64,000 nucleotides of DNA from WLJO01 sp032117595 (GCA_032117595.1 JAULYZ010000030.1:5215-69214), one strand, 5' to 3'. Shown: positions 1-8,323, numbered from the stretch's first letter. Made by a program: numbers and translations. The notes: a model not told the origin generated them from the letters alone.

Positions 1-239
1 AGCGGTACATCGATCTCGTGCGCGCGGGGCTCCCGAGCGAGGCCTCGGCCGAGGTCCTCGACGCCGAGACCCGCCGTATCGAGGGCCTCCAGCTCGCGTT
101 GCGCACGCGCGAGGGGGTGCCGCGTGGCGTACTGCCCGACGACGGGCTCGACGGGTTCGTCGAATCTCGTGGCGAGCGTGTCGTGCTCACCCGACGGGGT
201 CGCCTGATGGCCAATGAGGTCAGCCTGCGCCTGCGCTAG
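1..239 (+). CDS. hemW: HemW-like radical SAM protein (C-terminal part only)
   Basis: The gene is cut by the window start; the reading frame is open from base 3 and about 79 residues remain. They match the C-terminal HemN_C-type domain of HemW (the coproporphyrinogen III oxidase-like family): an Arg-Arg-Ile-Glu-Gly-Leu-Gln-Leu stretch, then LRTREGVP, and a final LTRRGRLMANEV segment before the stop. HemW is a heme chaperone/radical SAM protein that inserts heme into respiratory proteins; the catalytic radical SAM part lies outside the window. The tail alone cannot separate HemW from true HemN, but the short C-terminus ending right after the LTRRGRL motif fits HemW better. Confidence 0.8.
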   Translation, partial: RYIDLVRAGLPSEASAEVLDAETRRIEGLQLALRTREGVPRGVLPDDGLDGFVESRGERVVLTRRGRLMANEVSLRLR

Positions 240-275
240 GCGAGGGTCCCGCTGGTAGCGTTCGTGTGCCCGTAC

Positions 276-349
276 GGGCGCGTAGCTCAGTTGGTTAGAG
301 CGCCACCTTGACACGGTGGAGGTCTGGGGTTCGAGTCCCCACGTGCCCA
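276..349 (+). tRNA. tRNA-Val (anticodon GAC)
   Basis: A full cloverleaf is visible. The acceptor stem GGGCGCG (276-282) pairs with CGTGCCC (342-348) with one G-U pair, and the discriminator base is A349. The D arm is GCTC/GAGC. The anticodon stem is CCACC/GGTGG around the loop TTGACAC, so the anticodon is GAC, reading GUC/GUU valine codons. The T arm is TGGGG-TTCGAGT-CCCCA. The 3' CCA is not encoded. No integrase gene or duplicated tRNA end is seen nearby, so it does not look like an occupied attachment site. Confidence 0.96.
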
Positions 350-500
350 CTGCTCGTTCACGCTGTGCGCCGACACAACCTGCTCGGGTGAGTTGTCCGA
401 ACGTTTCGTTGAGTATCACCGGTGCACGCGGTCGGGTGTCGTACCGTCTTCTGGCAGAGCCGTAGATCGGTTCTGTTCAGAGAAGGGTGGCCGAGAGCCG

Positions 501-1463
501 ATGAGGAAACGACGTGTAGTCATGGCTGCGGGAATTGCCGCAGCGAGCGCACTGGTGCTGGTGAGTTGTTTCGGCGCCAACGTGGCGGTGTCGGGTAAGC
601 AGGATTCTGCGCTCGCGCCGAACGTGGGCAAGCGGGTCGAGATCAGTATCAAGTCGAAGTCGAGTCTCGGGAGCCCGTGGGGCGGCATGTCGGGGTCGCT
701 GCGCGACAACGGCACCAACCCGGCCTTCCCGCACGGTGTGAAGTTGAACTTCAACCGGGGCGTAGCGACCGCCATCGGCGAGTACTGCAACCAAGCACTT
801 GGCGGACCGTCCCGCCAGGTGCACGGGATCGGCGGATCCTTGACGCGCGGCGTAACGACTGGACCAACCGGGCCGACCGGGCCGTGCGGTTCGTCGGCGG
901 GTGAGGATCCCCGACTCTGGTTAGGGCTCGTCACGTATGCATCCGCGGATACCAAGCGGTACCCGAACACCATCACCCCGGAGTGCACCTATGCGTACTC
1001 GGTGCTGAATGCCTACTTGTTCCTCGGGCTCGGTGGTCTGCTCGGTCCCACCGTGGCCCCCAAGTCGTCGACCAGCACGAGCGGGAACGTTGCAGGCTTC
1101 GGCCTGATGATCGTGGTTGACTCGGACGCAAACCGAAACTTCGACCGCAACGATCGCTTCGCCTTCGTTGCGCTCTGCGGGCCGTACGCCAACCTCGACC
1201 TGTCGGGCGTCGTGGGGCCCAGCCCCGCCGACGGGTCGCAAACATACAGTTACGGAACCTGCACCGATTCTGCTGCCCCGTATCCCGGCATGGTGCCCGG
1301 TACTGATCTGGTCGGTGATCCCGATGACTGGCTCAGCGTCTTCCTCGGTGGAGCTCTGTCGGAAGACTGCCTGCGGACGTTCGTTTCGGGCAACGCCGTC
1401 ATCACTCCGGTCTTCGAGTGGGTGACCGGCCCGACGGGTCCGATGGCGCCGACCTCGGGCTGA
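501..1463 (+). CDS. Lipoprotein with collagen-like GPT triplets and a Ca-loop-like motif
   Basis: A 320-residue secreted lipoprotein of unknown function. The ATG at 501 is preferred over an upstream start at 393 because it begins a clean lipoprotein signal: MRKRR, a hydrophobic core and the lipobox LVSC with Cys23. A weak AGAAGG ribosome site lies 14 bases upstream. Residues about 121-129 are GPTGPTGPC, and a second GPTGP occurs near residue 311 at the C-terminus. Around residues 207-218 there is a DxDxNxNxD loop (DSDANRNFDRND) resembling a calcium-binding EF-hand or dockerin loop. Several cysteines could form disulfides outside the cytoplasm. I recognise no family. A strong terminator-like hairpin follows the gene at 1506-1552. 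Confidence 0.75.
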   Translation: MRKRRVVMAAGIAAASALVLVSCFGANVAVSGKQDSALAPNVGKRVEISIKSKSSLGSPWGGMSGSLRDNGTNPAFPHGVKLNFNRGVATAIGEYCNQALGGPSRQVHGIGGSLTRGVTTGPTGPTGPCGSSAGEDPRLWLGLVTYASADTKRYPNTITPECTYAYSVLNAYLFLGLGGLLGPTVAPKSSTSTSGNVAGFGLMIVVDSDANRNFDRNDRFAFVALCGPYANLDLSGVVGPSPADGSQTYSYGTCTDSAAPYPGMVPGTDLVGDPDDWLSVFLGGALSEDCLRTFVSGNAVITPVFEWVTGPTGPMAPTSG

Positions 1464-1505
1464 TCTGCGACAGGCTGATCGACGACAGTCAGTATTGATT
1501 GACCT

Positions 1506-1552
1506 GACGGGGGTTCATCGTGCGTGGGAGACTCGCGCGATGAACCCCCGTC
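1506..1552 (+). terminator. Strong hairpin with T-rich tail that also covers the next start codon
   Basis: A perfect 15-base inverted repeat (1506-1520 with 1538-1552) extends inward by four more pairs (one T-G) to leave a 9-base loop. It is followed by TTTCC, so it fits an intrinsic terminator for the lipoprotein gene ending at 1463. Unusually, the ATG chosen for the next gene (1540) lies in the 3' arm of the stem. Confidence 0.75.
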
Positions 1553-2400
1553 TTTCCTGTCTGCGCTCACGTTCGGCCAGCCTGCGCTCACCTTCGGTCC
1601 GAAGGGCTGCGATCTCGCTCGGCTCGGTCGCACTGTTCGGTGTACTGAGTGCCTGTGCAGCGGATGCGCCCACCAGCGACACGGTGGCGCCGACCTCGGT
1701 GGCACCCTCGACGCTGCCGCCCGACCGTTCGACAGCGCTCGAGATCGTCGTCGGTGTCGAGGGCGAACCCAACATCACGGTGGCATCGCTCTCGGTGGAT
1801 GACGGTGGCGTCGCAACGGGCTCGGGTTACCTCGCCGACCCGGCGCGTGCGTCGTCCGCTGCAGAACTGCTGAAGGATCCTGCCGTGGTCAAACGTCTCG
1901 TCGAGGGAGAGCCCCAGGGCCAGATGTGCACCGAGATCTACGGCGGTCCGGACATCGCCACCGTGACCGGAACACTCGACGGGGTTGCGGTGAACACGTC
2001 GTTCAACCGCAACAACGGGTGTGGCATTGCCGACTGGGAGTTGCTGCTGCCCCTGCTGACCCGCTCGCACTGGGACGGCGCCGGTCGTCTCTACCTGCGT
2101 GGCGAGTCGCCTATCGCCGTCGCTGCCGGCACCACGTTCTCGATCGAACTCGAGTCGAACCCCACGACCGGGTACGAGTGGGTGGTTCAGGTGTCCGACT
2201 CTGCGGTGGTCACCGCTGGTGCAAGCACCTACCTGCCGCCCGCCGACGTCAAGCCGGGTGCCGGCGGCTACCAGCGCATTGCGTTCACGGCTGCATCTGC
2301 CGGCACGGCGACCATCACGCTCGAGTACCGGCGCTCCTTCGAGCCGCCCACCACACCGGCGGTGGACACGGTCACCTACGACGTCACGGTGAACGGCTAG
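1540..2400 (+). CDS. Lipoprotein with chagasin-like (I42) protease-inhibitor domain
   Basis: A 286-residue lipoprotein. The signal peptide ends in the lipobox LSAC with Cys39, followed by a Thr/Pro/Ser-rich linker. Residues about 60-185 are an unrecognised domain with two cysteines. Residues about 195-286 match the inhibitor family I42 (chagasin/ICP): NPTTGYEW at 207-214, a GAGGY loop near 240-244, and YRRSFEP near 263-269 in place of the usual RPW loop. These three loops block papain-like cysteine proteases in characterised members. A TTG at 1495 is an alternative start but would add 15 residues before the signal peptide. The ATG at 1540 sits inside a strong hairpin, so initiation may be limited by RNA folding. 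Confidence 0.8.
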   Translation: MNPRLSCLRSRSASLRSPSVRRAAISLGSVALFGVLSACAADAPTSDTVAPTSVAPSTLPPDRSTALEIVVGVEGEPNITVASLSVDDGGVATGSGYLADPARASSAAELLKDPAVVKRLVEGEPQGQMCTEIYGGPDIATVTGTLDGVAVNTSFNRNNGCGIADWELLLPLLTRSHWDGAGRLYLRGESPIAVAAGTTFSIELESNPTTGYEWVVQVSDSAVVTAGASTYLPPADVKPGAGGYQRIAFTAASAGTATITLEYRRSFEPPTTPAVDTVTYDVTVNG

Positions 2401-2435
2401 GCACCCGCTGAACCGATGCCGCCGAGGCGGTTCCG

Positions 2436-2441
2436 TACACT
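2436..2441 (+). promoter_or_regulatory. -10 element TACACT, leaderless type
   Basis: TACACT lies 6 bases before the ATG at 2448, so the transcript probably starts at or next to the start codon. No Shine-Dalgarno sequence is present. Confidence 0.6.
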
Positions 2442-2447
2442 GATTCC

Positions 2448-3158
2448 ATGAGTTTCTGGCCCACCGCCGAGCATTGGTCGGTGTCGATCCCGCTCAACAC
2501 GCCGCACCCGCGCCTGGCGGCGCTCGGTGCCGACACGCCGGGTGTGCTGCGGCTCGCAGACGCCGACTTCTCCGTGCCCGAGGAGGAGTGGACACGACTC
2601 GAGTACATGGACTGGAAGAGTGGCGGCGACACGAACTTTGCGCCGATCGCCACGATGGACGGCGAACTCGACTGCCGTGGGTTCTGGTCGAAGGAGAACG
2701 AGCATCCCGACAAGGACGCCCGGTTCACCACCAATGCAGCGAAGTGCCCGACGCTGCGCGACTACATCGCCGGCACGGGCGTGAACTTCGGTCGGATGCG
2801 CATCATCAAGCTCGAGCCCCAAGACCGCGAGACCGCCATCCGCAGCATTCACCGCGACGACAACAACCGGTTCAATCCGCCCGCCGACGGCTGGGTCGTG
2901 CGGAGTTGGCTCGAGCTCACCGACAACCCGAACAGCTACATGTTGCTGATGGACAACGATGCCAACGGCCTGCCCGACCCCTCCACCGAGATACGCGTGC
3001 CGCTGCACCGTGGCGCTCGTTTCGTCGTCGACACCCAGCGCCTCTGGCATGTGGTGGTGCATCCCGGGTCTGCGCCGCGGTATGCGCTCATCACGAGTTT
3101 CGAGAGCGGTCCCGCGCTCCAGCGATGGATCGACCGCCAGCTGCCCGCCCGGGTGTGA
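2448..3158 (+). CDS. Putative Fe(II)/2-oxoglutarate dioxygenase (aspartyl hydroxylase-like)
   Basis: A 236-residue soluble protein. The C-terminal half has the order of an Asp/Asn beta-hydroxylase-like double-stranded beta-helix: a His-x-Asp pair (H135, D137) in IHRDDNN, then a distal His (H201 or H205) in RLWHVVVH, then Arg211 positioned to bind 2-oxoglutarate. These would give the usual two-His-one-Asp iron site. The N-terminal half is not recognised. The gene stands alone, with a leaderless-type -10 element just upstream, and converges with the oxidoreductase gene downstream. The dioxygenase call rests on motif order only; no substrate can be named. Confidence 0.5.
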   Translation: MSFWPTAEHWSVSIPLNTPHPRLAALGADTPGVLRLADADFSVPEEEWTRLEYMDWKSGGDTNFAPIATMDGELDCRGFWSKENEHPDKDARFTTNAAKCPTLRDYIAGTGVNFGRMRIIKLEPQDRETAIRSIHRDDNNRFNPPADGWVVRSWLELTDNPNSYMLLMDNDANGLPDPSTEIRVPLHRGARFVVDTQRLWHVVVHPGSAPRYALITSFESGPALQRWIDRQLPARV

Positions 3159-3167
3159 GCCGGCGCG

Positions 3168-4214
3168 TCAGGGCCCGCGCCAGAGCTGGAGCGGGGTTCG
3201 GTCTCTCGGGCCGGTGAACGGCGTTCGCTCGGGGGCCCCGCTGCGGGCAGAGGCGTACGACGCGCACACGATGTCGAGCATCATCCGGCCGAAGGCAGCA
3301 TCCATGACCGGCGGGCGTCGGTGCTCGAGGTCGTCGAGGAAGGCCGCCCACTCGCCCCGGTAGCCGTAGTGCTCTACGGCCGGCACGCGGCTCGTTGCGG
3401 GAGGGAGTGCCACCGGCTCGCCGTTCACCTCGAGCGCGGGCACCGGGAGCAACTCGGCGCGGACGACGCCGGTGTCGCTGGCTGCCTGGGCGTCCCACAC
3501 CGGGGCACCGGGCGCGCGCCAACTCGCAACGACGCGGGCGGAGAGGCCGCGGTCGAAGTCGATCTGTACCTCTGCGTACTCGTCGGTGGAATGGGATCCG
3601 TCGGCGGAACCCTCGAGGCGCGCCCGCACCGACACTGGCCTCGCAGGCGCTGCGGCAATGACGGCTACGGCGAGCGGATGCACGCCGAGATCGAAGAGAG
3701 CGCCGCCGCCCCACTGCGATGTCGTGAACTCACCCCACGTGGGCAGGGGGTTGAGGGCGCGAACCTCGAGGTGGCGCAAGGGGCCGAGCGCTCGGGCGTG
3801 CCTCACGAATTGCTGCACGACCGGGGAGTAGGCGAGGTTCTCTGCGTAGAGGAGTCGGCCACCTGAGACCTCTGCAGCCCTCACGATGTCGTCGGCCCCG
3901 GAGAGGGTGGTGCACAGCGGTTTCTCCACCATGACGGCGGCTCCCGAGCCCAACGCACGCAGGACGTCGTCGCGGTGCGCAGCAGGTGGTGTCTGAACCA
4001 ACACGATGTCTGCGCCAGCGGGCAGGTCCTCGTAACGGACGACTCGTGCGCCGGTCCGGCGAGCGAGTTCGAGTGCCCGCGCCTGTGTTCTCGATGCCAC
4101 AACGCCAACCTCGACACCGAGCAGCGTGAGGGCTGCCGCGTGCGCCGCACTGATCGTGCCGGCCCCGCACATCGCGACCGTCGGACGCGCCCGGCGGGCG
4201 CCTTGTCGCGCCAC
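3168..4214 (-). CDS. Gfo/Idh/MocA-family NAD(P)-dependent oxidoreductase
   Basis: A 348-residue protein. It has an N-terminal Rossmann fold (CGAGTIS nucleotide loop near residue 16) and the family signature EKPL near residue 97, which carries the catalytic lysine. The C-terminal part is the alpha/beta substrate domain with a GGGALFDLGVHPL segment, where the histidine is the usual catalytic partner. Members oxidise or reduce sugars, inositols and related compounds; the substrate is unknown here. The GTG start at 4214 lies 5 bases after the stop of the LLM oxidoreductase on the same strand, so the two are probably one transcript. Confidence 0.88.
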   Translation of the reverse strand: MARQGARRARPTVAMCGAGTISAAHAAALTLLGVEVGVVASRTQARALELARRTGARVVRYEDLPAGADIVLVQTPPAAHRDDVLRALGSGAAVMVEKPLCTTLSGADDIVRAAEVSGGRLLYAENLAYSPVVQQFVRHARALGPLRHLEVRALNPLPTWGEFTTSQWGGGALFDLGVHPLAVAVIAAAPARPVSVRARLEGSADGSHSTDEYAEVQIDFDRGLSARVVASWRAPGAPVWDAQAASDTGVVRAELLPVPALEVNGEPVALPPATSRVPAVEHYGYRGEWAAFLDDLEHRRPPVMDAAFGRMMLDIVCASYASARSGAPERTPFTGPRDRTPLQLWRGP

Positions 4215-4219
4215 GCTGC

Positions 4220-5164
4220 TCAGCGGCCTGCGAGGGCGCTGACGACCGGCGCGAACGGTTCGAGATCAGCCTCGCCGACGATCACGTACGAGAATCCCCA
4301 GCGATCGCGTCGTGCAAGCAGGTCGTCGATGATCTGGGCGGTAGATCCCACGAGGGCGAACGGCGACGCAGCGACATCGTCGGGCCGCATGCCGGCGAAC
4401 TGACTGATCAGGTCGAGTGCCGCCGGACGGTCATCGGTGACGCTCACCATGAACGCTCGGATGTTCATCTCGATGGCACCAATCCGATCGCCAGCGGCAT
4501 CGGCGACGATCGCCACCTTCTCGTCGACGGCTGTCTCGGTCATCGTCGAGATGACCTCGGGCCCCACAACCCCAGCCGTCATCGTGCCGTTGATGCCGAC
4601 GATGTCGGCTTCGCGCGCCGCAATGCGCAGTACGCGCGGACCGCCACCGCCGATGAGAATGGGCGGGTATGGGCGTTGCACCGGCTTTGGCAGGCCGTTG
4701 TAACCGCTCACGCGGTAGTGCGTGCCGTGATGGTCGAAAGCGGTGTCGCCGAACGCGCCCTTGATCACCCGGAGCCCCTCCACGAAGCGATCGATCCGCA
4801 CGCCGGGCGGGTCATAGGACATTCCTGACTGCTCATAGTCCGAGATCATCCAGCCAGCGCCGATCCCGATTTCGAGGCGTCCCTCGCTGAGGAGGTCGAT
4901 CGTGGCGAGTTCCTTCGCCAGCACCACGGGATGCTTGTAGTCGTTGTCGAACACGAGTGCGCCGACGCGCAGGGCGGACGTGGCGTCGGCTGCTGCCTGC
5001 AGCGCCGGGATCGGTGCGAGCTGCTCGCCGAAATGGTCCGGCATCGTGAGGCAGTCGTACCCGTGCGCCTCGGCGCGACGTGCCAGATCCGCCCAGGCGG
5101 CCCTCGTCGGAGCGGTGCTCGCCTGGATCCCGAATCGGAACGGGCGGTGGGGGAACGGGCTCAT
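4220..5164 (-). CDS. LLM-class F420-dependent oxidoreductase
   Basis: A 314-residue TIM-barrel protein of the luciferase-like monooxygenase superfamily, close to the actinobacterial F420-dependent type. Visible hallmarks are the N-terminal FGIQAS strand, the PDHFGEQ segment, the EIGIGAGW segment, and the PPILIGGGGPRVLRIAAREAD block near residue 165. Such enzymes use coenzyme F420 (or FMN) for hydride transfer; the substrate is not predictable. The ATG is preceded by TACCGT 6 bases upstream, the leaderless pattern seen across this window. It is the first gene of a two-gene minus-strand unit with the Gfo/Idh/MocA oxidoreductase. Confidence 0.88.
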   Translation of the reverse strand: MSPFPHRPFRFGIQASTAPTRAAWADLARRAEAHGYDCLTMPDHFGEQLAPIPALQAAADATSALRVGALVFDNDYKHPVVLAKELATIDLLSEGRLEIGIGAGWMISDYEQSGMSYDPPGVRIDRFVEGLRVIKGAFGDTAFDHHGTHYRVSGYNGLPKPVQRPYPPILIGGGGPRVLRIAAREADIVGINGTMTAGVVGPEVISTMTETAVDEKVAIVADAAGDRIGAIEMNIRAFMVSVTDDRPAALDLISQFAGMRPDDVAASPFALVGSTAQIIDDLLARRDRWGFSYVIVGEADLEPFAPVVSALAGR

Positions 5165-5170
5165 GCCCCG

Positions 5171-5176
5171 ACGGTA
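5171..5176 (-). promoter_or_regulatory. -10 element TACCGT for the LLM oxidoreductase
   Basis: On the minus strand TACCGT sits 6 bases before the ATG at 5164. Together with the plus-strand TAACCT at 5256 it gives divergent promoters in a 106-base gap. Confidence 0.6.
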
Positions 5177-5255
5177 GCGGCTGTCGCGATTGGTACCGAC
5201 CGCGACGCGTGCCGACCACTGGACCGGGTGACACCGGGGCCAGCCCGGCGAGACC

Positions 5256-5261
5256 TAACCT
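5256..5261 (+). promoter_or_regulatory. -10 element TAACCT for the penicillin-binding protein
   Basis: TAACCT lies 9 bases before the GTG at 5271, so the 5' untranslated part would be absent or about two bases. Confidence 0.55.
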
Positions 5262-5270
5262 GCGCGTTCG

Positions 5271-7574
5271 GTGCACCGCGTGAACTGGTTCGTGAGGGCG
5301 GCGCTCACCATCGTTGCCGCAGCGGTGGGGATCGCCGCAGTCGTGGCGGGCATCGTGCCGCGTGTGGTGGGCATCGTGCGGGCGCACGAGCAGGTGCCCG
5401 TCGAACTGCCGGAGTTCGCAAGCCTTGCCCGCGAGACGAACGTGTACGACGTCGCCGGCAAGCAGATTGCACGGTTCCGCCTCGAACAGGTGGAGCAGGT
5501 GCGTTTCAGCGAGGTGCCAAAGCACGTGATCGATGCCGTCCTCGCAGTGGAGGACAAGGTGTTCTGGGAACACAAGGGTGTCAACCTGCGCAGCCTCGTG
5601 CGGGCCGTGCTCGCGAACGTGTCGTCGGGTTCTGCCGGACAGGGTGCCTCCACGATCACCCAACAGGTGGTGAAGAACGAGTTCCTCGGGGGCTTCCCGC
5701 GCGACGGCCGCTACAAGATCCTTCAGGCGCGCTACGCAGTGATGCTCGAGAAGCGCCTCTCGAAGGAGCAGATTCTCGAGCGATACCTGAACACGATCTA
5801 CTTCGGGAACAACGCCTACGGACTCTCCGCTGCCGCTGAGGCGTACTTCGGCAAGACTGTCGACCGACTGTCGCTCAACGAGGGAGCGTTCCTCGCCGGG
5901 CTCATTCGCTCGCCGAACGGCTACGACCCGATCCGCAGGCCGGAGCGGTCGAGGGCGCGGTTCAAGGTGGTGATGTCGCGGTTGGCCGAGGAGCGACTGC
6001 TCCCCGAGGCTGATGCTGAGCGTTTTGCGGAGGAGTGGCCCATCCCCGAGATCCTCAAGTCCCGCCCGGGTGAGTCGTTCCCGCCCACGTACTTCACCGC
6101 GGCGGTCCGGGACCTGCTGCTCGAGGGCTCCGACATCCTTGGTGACTCGGTGCAGGAGCGCTACAACACGCTGTATCGCGGCGGGCTGTCGATCTACACC
6201 ACGCTCGACTCCCGATTGCAGTCACTCGCCGAGGAGGCGCGGCTCAAGAGACTGCCGGCGAACTCGGGCGGTTTCGACACTGCGATCGTGTCGCTCGACG
6301 CCCGCACGGGCGCGGTACGCGCCATGGTGGGAGGCGGAGGTTTTCGACCCGGTCAGGACGAGGTCAACATGGCGTTGCGCCCGCGCCAGACCGGTTCGTC
6401 GATCAAGATCTTCATTCTCGCTGCGGCGGTGCAGGCGGGTGCTTCCGGTGAGGACTCCATCGACGGTCGTCGGGGTTGTGTGCTCCCCAACCCGGGGAAC
6501 CCGAGCGAACCGTTCGTCATCCGCGGAGGTGTGGCCGGAAAACTGGGTCCGCTCAAGGAGGCAACGTGGCTTTCGTTGAACTGCGCCTTTGCCCGACTGT
6601 CCCAGATCGTCGGGCTCAATCGCGTGGTCGACACCACCCGGCGCATGGGAGTCCGCAGTCCGCTCGACGCCTATGCAAGCTTCGCGACCGGAGCCAATGA
6701 GATCAGTCCGCTCGACATGGCAGCCGGCGCACAGACGCTTGCCAACCAGGGTGTGCAGCATGATCCGTACTACGTGGACCGGATCGTTCGTGCCGAGACC
6801 GGCGAGACCCTGTACCAACACCTCGATGCGGGAGAGCAAGTACTCACCGCCGATGCGGCGAACCGCACCACTGCGATCCTGCAGGGCGTGCTGCGACGGG
6901 GCACTGCCGCACGGATCGGATACCTGAGCGGCGGGAAGCGCCCCGCTGCAGGAAAGACCGGTACGCAGCAGAACAACACCAACGCTTGGTTCGTCGGCTA
7001 CACGCCACAGTTGGTCACGGCGGTCTGGGTGGGCAACCCGAAGGGGTACGTGCCGATGGTGAACATCCCTGAGTTCGTCAAGGCCGGCGTCCGAACGGTG
7101 CAGGGCAGCACGTTCCCTGCGCGGATCTGGAAGTACTTCATGGATGCCGCCCATGAGGGCCTGCCGATTGCCGACTTCGTGAGCGCACCCGCCCTCGGGC
7201 GCGATCCGATGTTGCTCTACCTACCGGGTACCGACTGCCTCGCCCAGGCCCTCGGTCCCGATGGCCGGCCGGTGCCCACCACGAACCCAGACGTGAGCGA
7301 TACATCGATCTACTACGACCCCGAGACCGGCCTCCCGGTCGCAACGGTGGTGCAGACGGTGCCCCCGGGCACCACGGTGCCACCCGATGTCATCGACCCG
7401 CTCTGGCCACTGCCGATGGCACCGATCGACACATTCACCTATCCGTGCTCGGGTGCTCCGCCCGACTCGGGGGTGTCGCCCACCACGGCGCCACCGTCGA
7501 CGACGCTCGTCGACACGGTTCCGGACTCGGTGCCGATCAGCGCAGCCGCAACACTCGGACCAACTGGCACCTAG
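5271..7574 (+). CDS. Class A penicillin-binding protein (transglycosylase/transpeptidase)
   Basis: A 767-residue bifunctional peptidoglycan synthase. One N-terminal membrane helix (about 10-32) is followed by the GT51 glycosyltransferase domain, with EDKVFWEHKG near residue 97 (catalytic Glu) and GASTITQQ near 124. The transpeptidase domain has the SxxK motif S376-K379, the SxN motif S435-N437 and KTGT starting at K562. The last 100 residues are Pro/Thr-rich, typical of actinobacterial PonA/PBP1-type proteins. It polymerises lipid II and cross-links glycan strands outside the membrane. GTG start with a leaderless-type promoter. It lies far from the division cluster, as is usual for class A enzymes. 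Confidence 0.93.
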   Translation: MHRVNWFVRAALTIVAAAVGIAAVVAGIVPRVVGIVRAHEQVPVELPEFASLARETNVYDVAGKQIARFRLEQVEQVRFSEVPKHVIDAVLAVEDKVFWEHKGVNLRSLVRAVLANVSSGSAGQGASTITQQVVKNEFLGGFPRDGRYKILQARYAVMLEKRLSKEQILERYLNTIYFGNNAYGLSAAAEAYFGKTVDRLSLNEGAFLAGLIRSPNGYDPIRRPERSRARFKVVMSRLAEERLLPEADAERFAEEWPIPEILKSRPGESFPPTYFTAAVRDLLLEGSDILGDSVQERYNTLYRGGLSIYTTLDSRLQSLAEEARLKRLPANSGGFDTAIVSLDARTGAVRAMVGGGGFRPGQDEVNMALRPRQTGSSIKIFILAAAVQAGASGEDSIDGRRGCVLPNPGNPSEPFVIRGGVAGKLGPLKEATWLSLNCAFARLSQIVGLNRVVDTTRRMGVRSPLDAYASFATGANEISPLDMAAGAQTLANQGVQHDPYYVDRIVRAETGETLYQHLDAGEQVLTADAANRTTAILQGVLRRGTAARIGYLSGGKRPAAGKTGTQQNNTNAWFVGYTPQLVTAVWVGNPKGYVPMVNIPEFVKAGVRTVQGSTFPARIWKYFMDAAHEGLPIADFVSAPALGRDPMLLYLPGTDCLAQALGPDGRPVPTTNPDVSDTSIYYDPETGLPVATVVQTVPPGTTVPPDVIDPLWPLPMAPIDTFTYPCSGAPPDSGVSPTTAPPSTTLVDTVPDSVPISAAATLGPTGT

Positions 7575-7577
7575 TGT
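7572..7577 (+). promoter_or_regulatory. -10 element TAGTGT overlapping the upstream stop codon
   Basis: TAGTGT begins at the TAG stop of the penicillin-binding protein gene and lies 7 bases before the GTG at 7585. It supports 7585 rather than 7576 as the start of the next gene. Confidence 0.55.
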
Positions 7578-7584
7578 GGCGATC

Positions 7585-8292
7585 GTGAGCGATCTCGGGC
7601 GACTGGCCGATCTGCAGGAACTCGACACCTCCCTCGATCACATGGCGTACCGACGGGCTCATCTCCCGGAACGGATCGAACATGGCCAGTGCGCTGCCGC
7701 AACGGCCGCAGCGAAGTCGACGCTCGCCTCCAACCAGACCAGACGGAGCGCGCTCGAGGCGGAGTACGCATCACTTGAGTCGCGCGGTCGCGAGCTCGAC
7801 GCCAAGGTCGCTCGCCTCGAGGGTCAGATGCGCAATGTCGTCGTGACCCGGGAGGCCGAGGCGTTCCAGCGGGAGATCGCCCAGCTGCGTTCCGAGCGAG
7901 AAACCGATGATGAGCGGGGCATCGAACTGCTCGACGAGAGCGAGCGCCTCGCTACGGAGGCGGAACTCATCCAAGCGCAGATCGACGCAGCACTGGCCAG
8001 CGAGGCTGCAGTGGCGGCCCGACTCGCCGTGGCCGATGCAGCCCTCGACACCGAGGCAGCAGACCTGCGCGATCGGCGCGCCGCGGCCGCTGCAGCGATT
8101 CCTGTGCCCCTCCTCGAGGAGTACCAGCGTCGACGTCCCGCCTTCGACGGGGTCGCGGTCGCCCGCCTCCAGGGCTCACGGTGCACCGGTTGCCACCTCG
8201 ACCTGTCGCGTGCCGAGGTGGAGGCGGTCCGTGCTGTTCCGGACGATGCGCTGCCGGAGTGCCCACAGTGCGCCCGGATCCTCGTGCGCTGA
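7585..8292 (+). CDS. Coiled-coil protein with C4 zinc ribbon (CT398-like)
   Basis: A 235-residue protein made of a long antiparallel coiled coil (about residues 5-180, rich in Ala, Glu and Arg) and a C-terminal zinc ribbon, with CTGC near residue 200 and CPQC near the end. This is the architecture of the CT398/DUF164 family, whose molecular role is poorly defined; members have been linked to secretion/flagellar chaperones in Chlamydia and to nucleic-acid processing by context in actinobacteria. An alternative GTG at 7576 is in frame, but 7585 fits both the family start (SDLGRLADLQELD) and the -10 spacing. It may form a unit with the next two genes. Confidence 0.8.
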   Translation: MSDLGRLADLQELDTSLDHMAYRRAHLPERIEHGQCAAATAAAKSTLASNQTRRSALEAEYASLESRGRELDAKVARLEGQMRNVVVTREAEAFQREIAQLRSERETDDERGIELLDESERLATEAELIQAQIDAALASEAAVAARLAVADAALDTEAADLRDRRAAAAAAIPVPLLEEYQRRRPAFDGVAVARLQGSRCTGCHLDLSRAEVEAVRAVPDDALPECPQCARILVR

Positions 8293-8306
8293 CGGCTACA
8301 GCCGTC
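8291..8306 (+). terminator. Small hairpin at the stop codon
   Basis: GACGGC-TACA-GCCGTC, a 6-base stem with a 4-base loop starting inside the TGA of the zinc-ribbon gene. There is no T-tract, so termination is uncertain. Confidence 0.35.
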
Positions 8307-8308
8307 AA

Positions 8309-8314
8309 TAGGCT
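8309..8314 (+). promoter_or_regulatory. -10 element TAGGCT
   Basis: TAGGCT lies 9 bases before the ATG at 8324, the same arrangement as other near-leaderless starts in the window. Confidence 0.5.
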
Positions 8315-8323
8315 CGGTCTCTG

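Noticed and set aside
276..349. tRNA-Val as the attachment site of an integrated element
   Set aside because: No integrase, no repeated tRNA 3' end and only ordinary chromosomal genes on both sides.
393..500. Start of the first lipoprotein at 393
   Set aside because: It would place 36 polar residues before the signal peptide; the ATG at 501 gives a standard lipoprotein signal.
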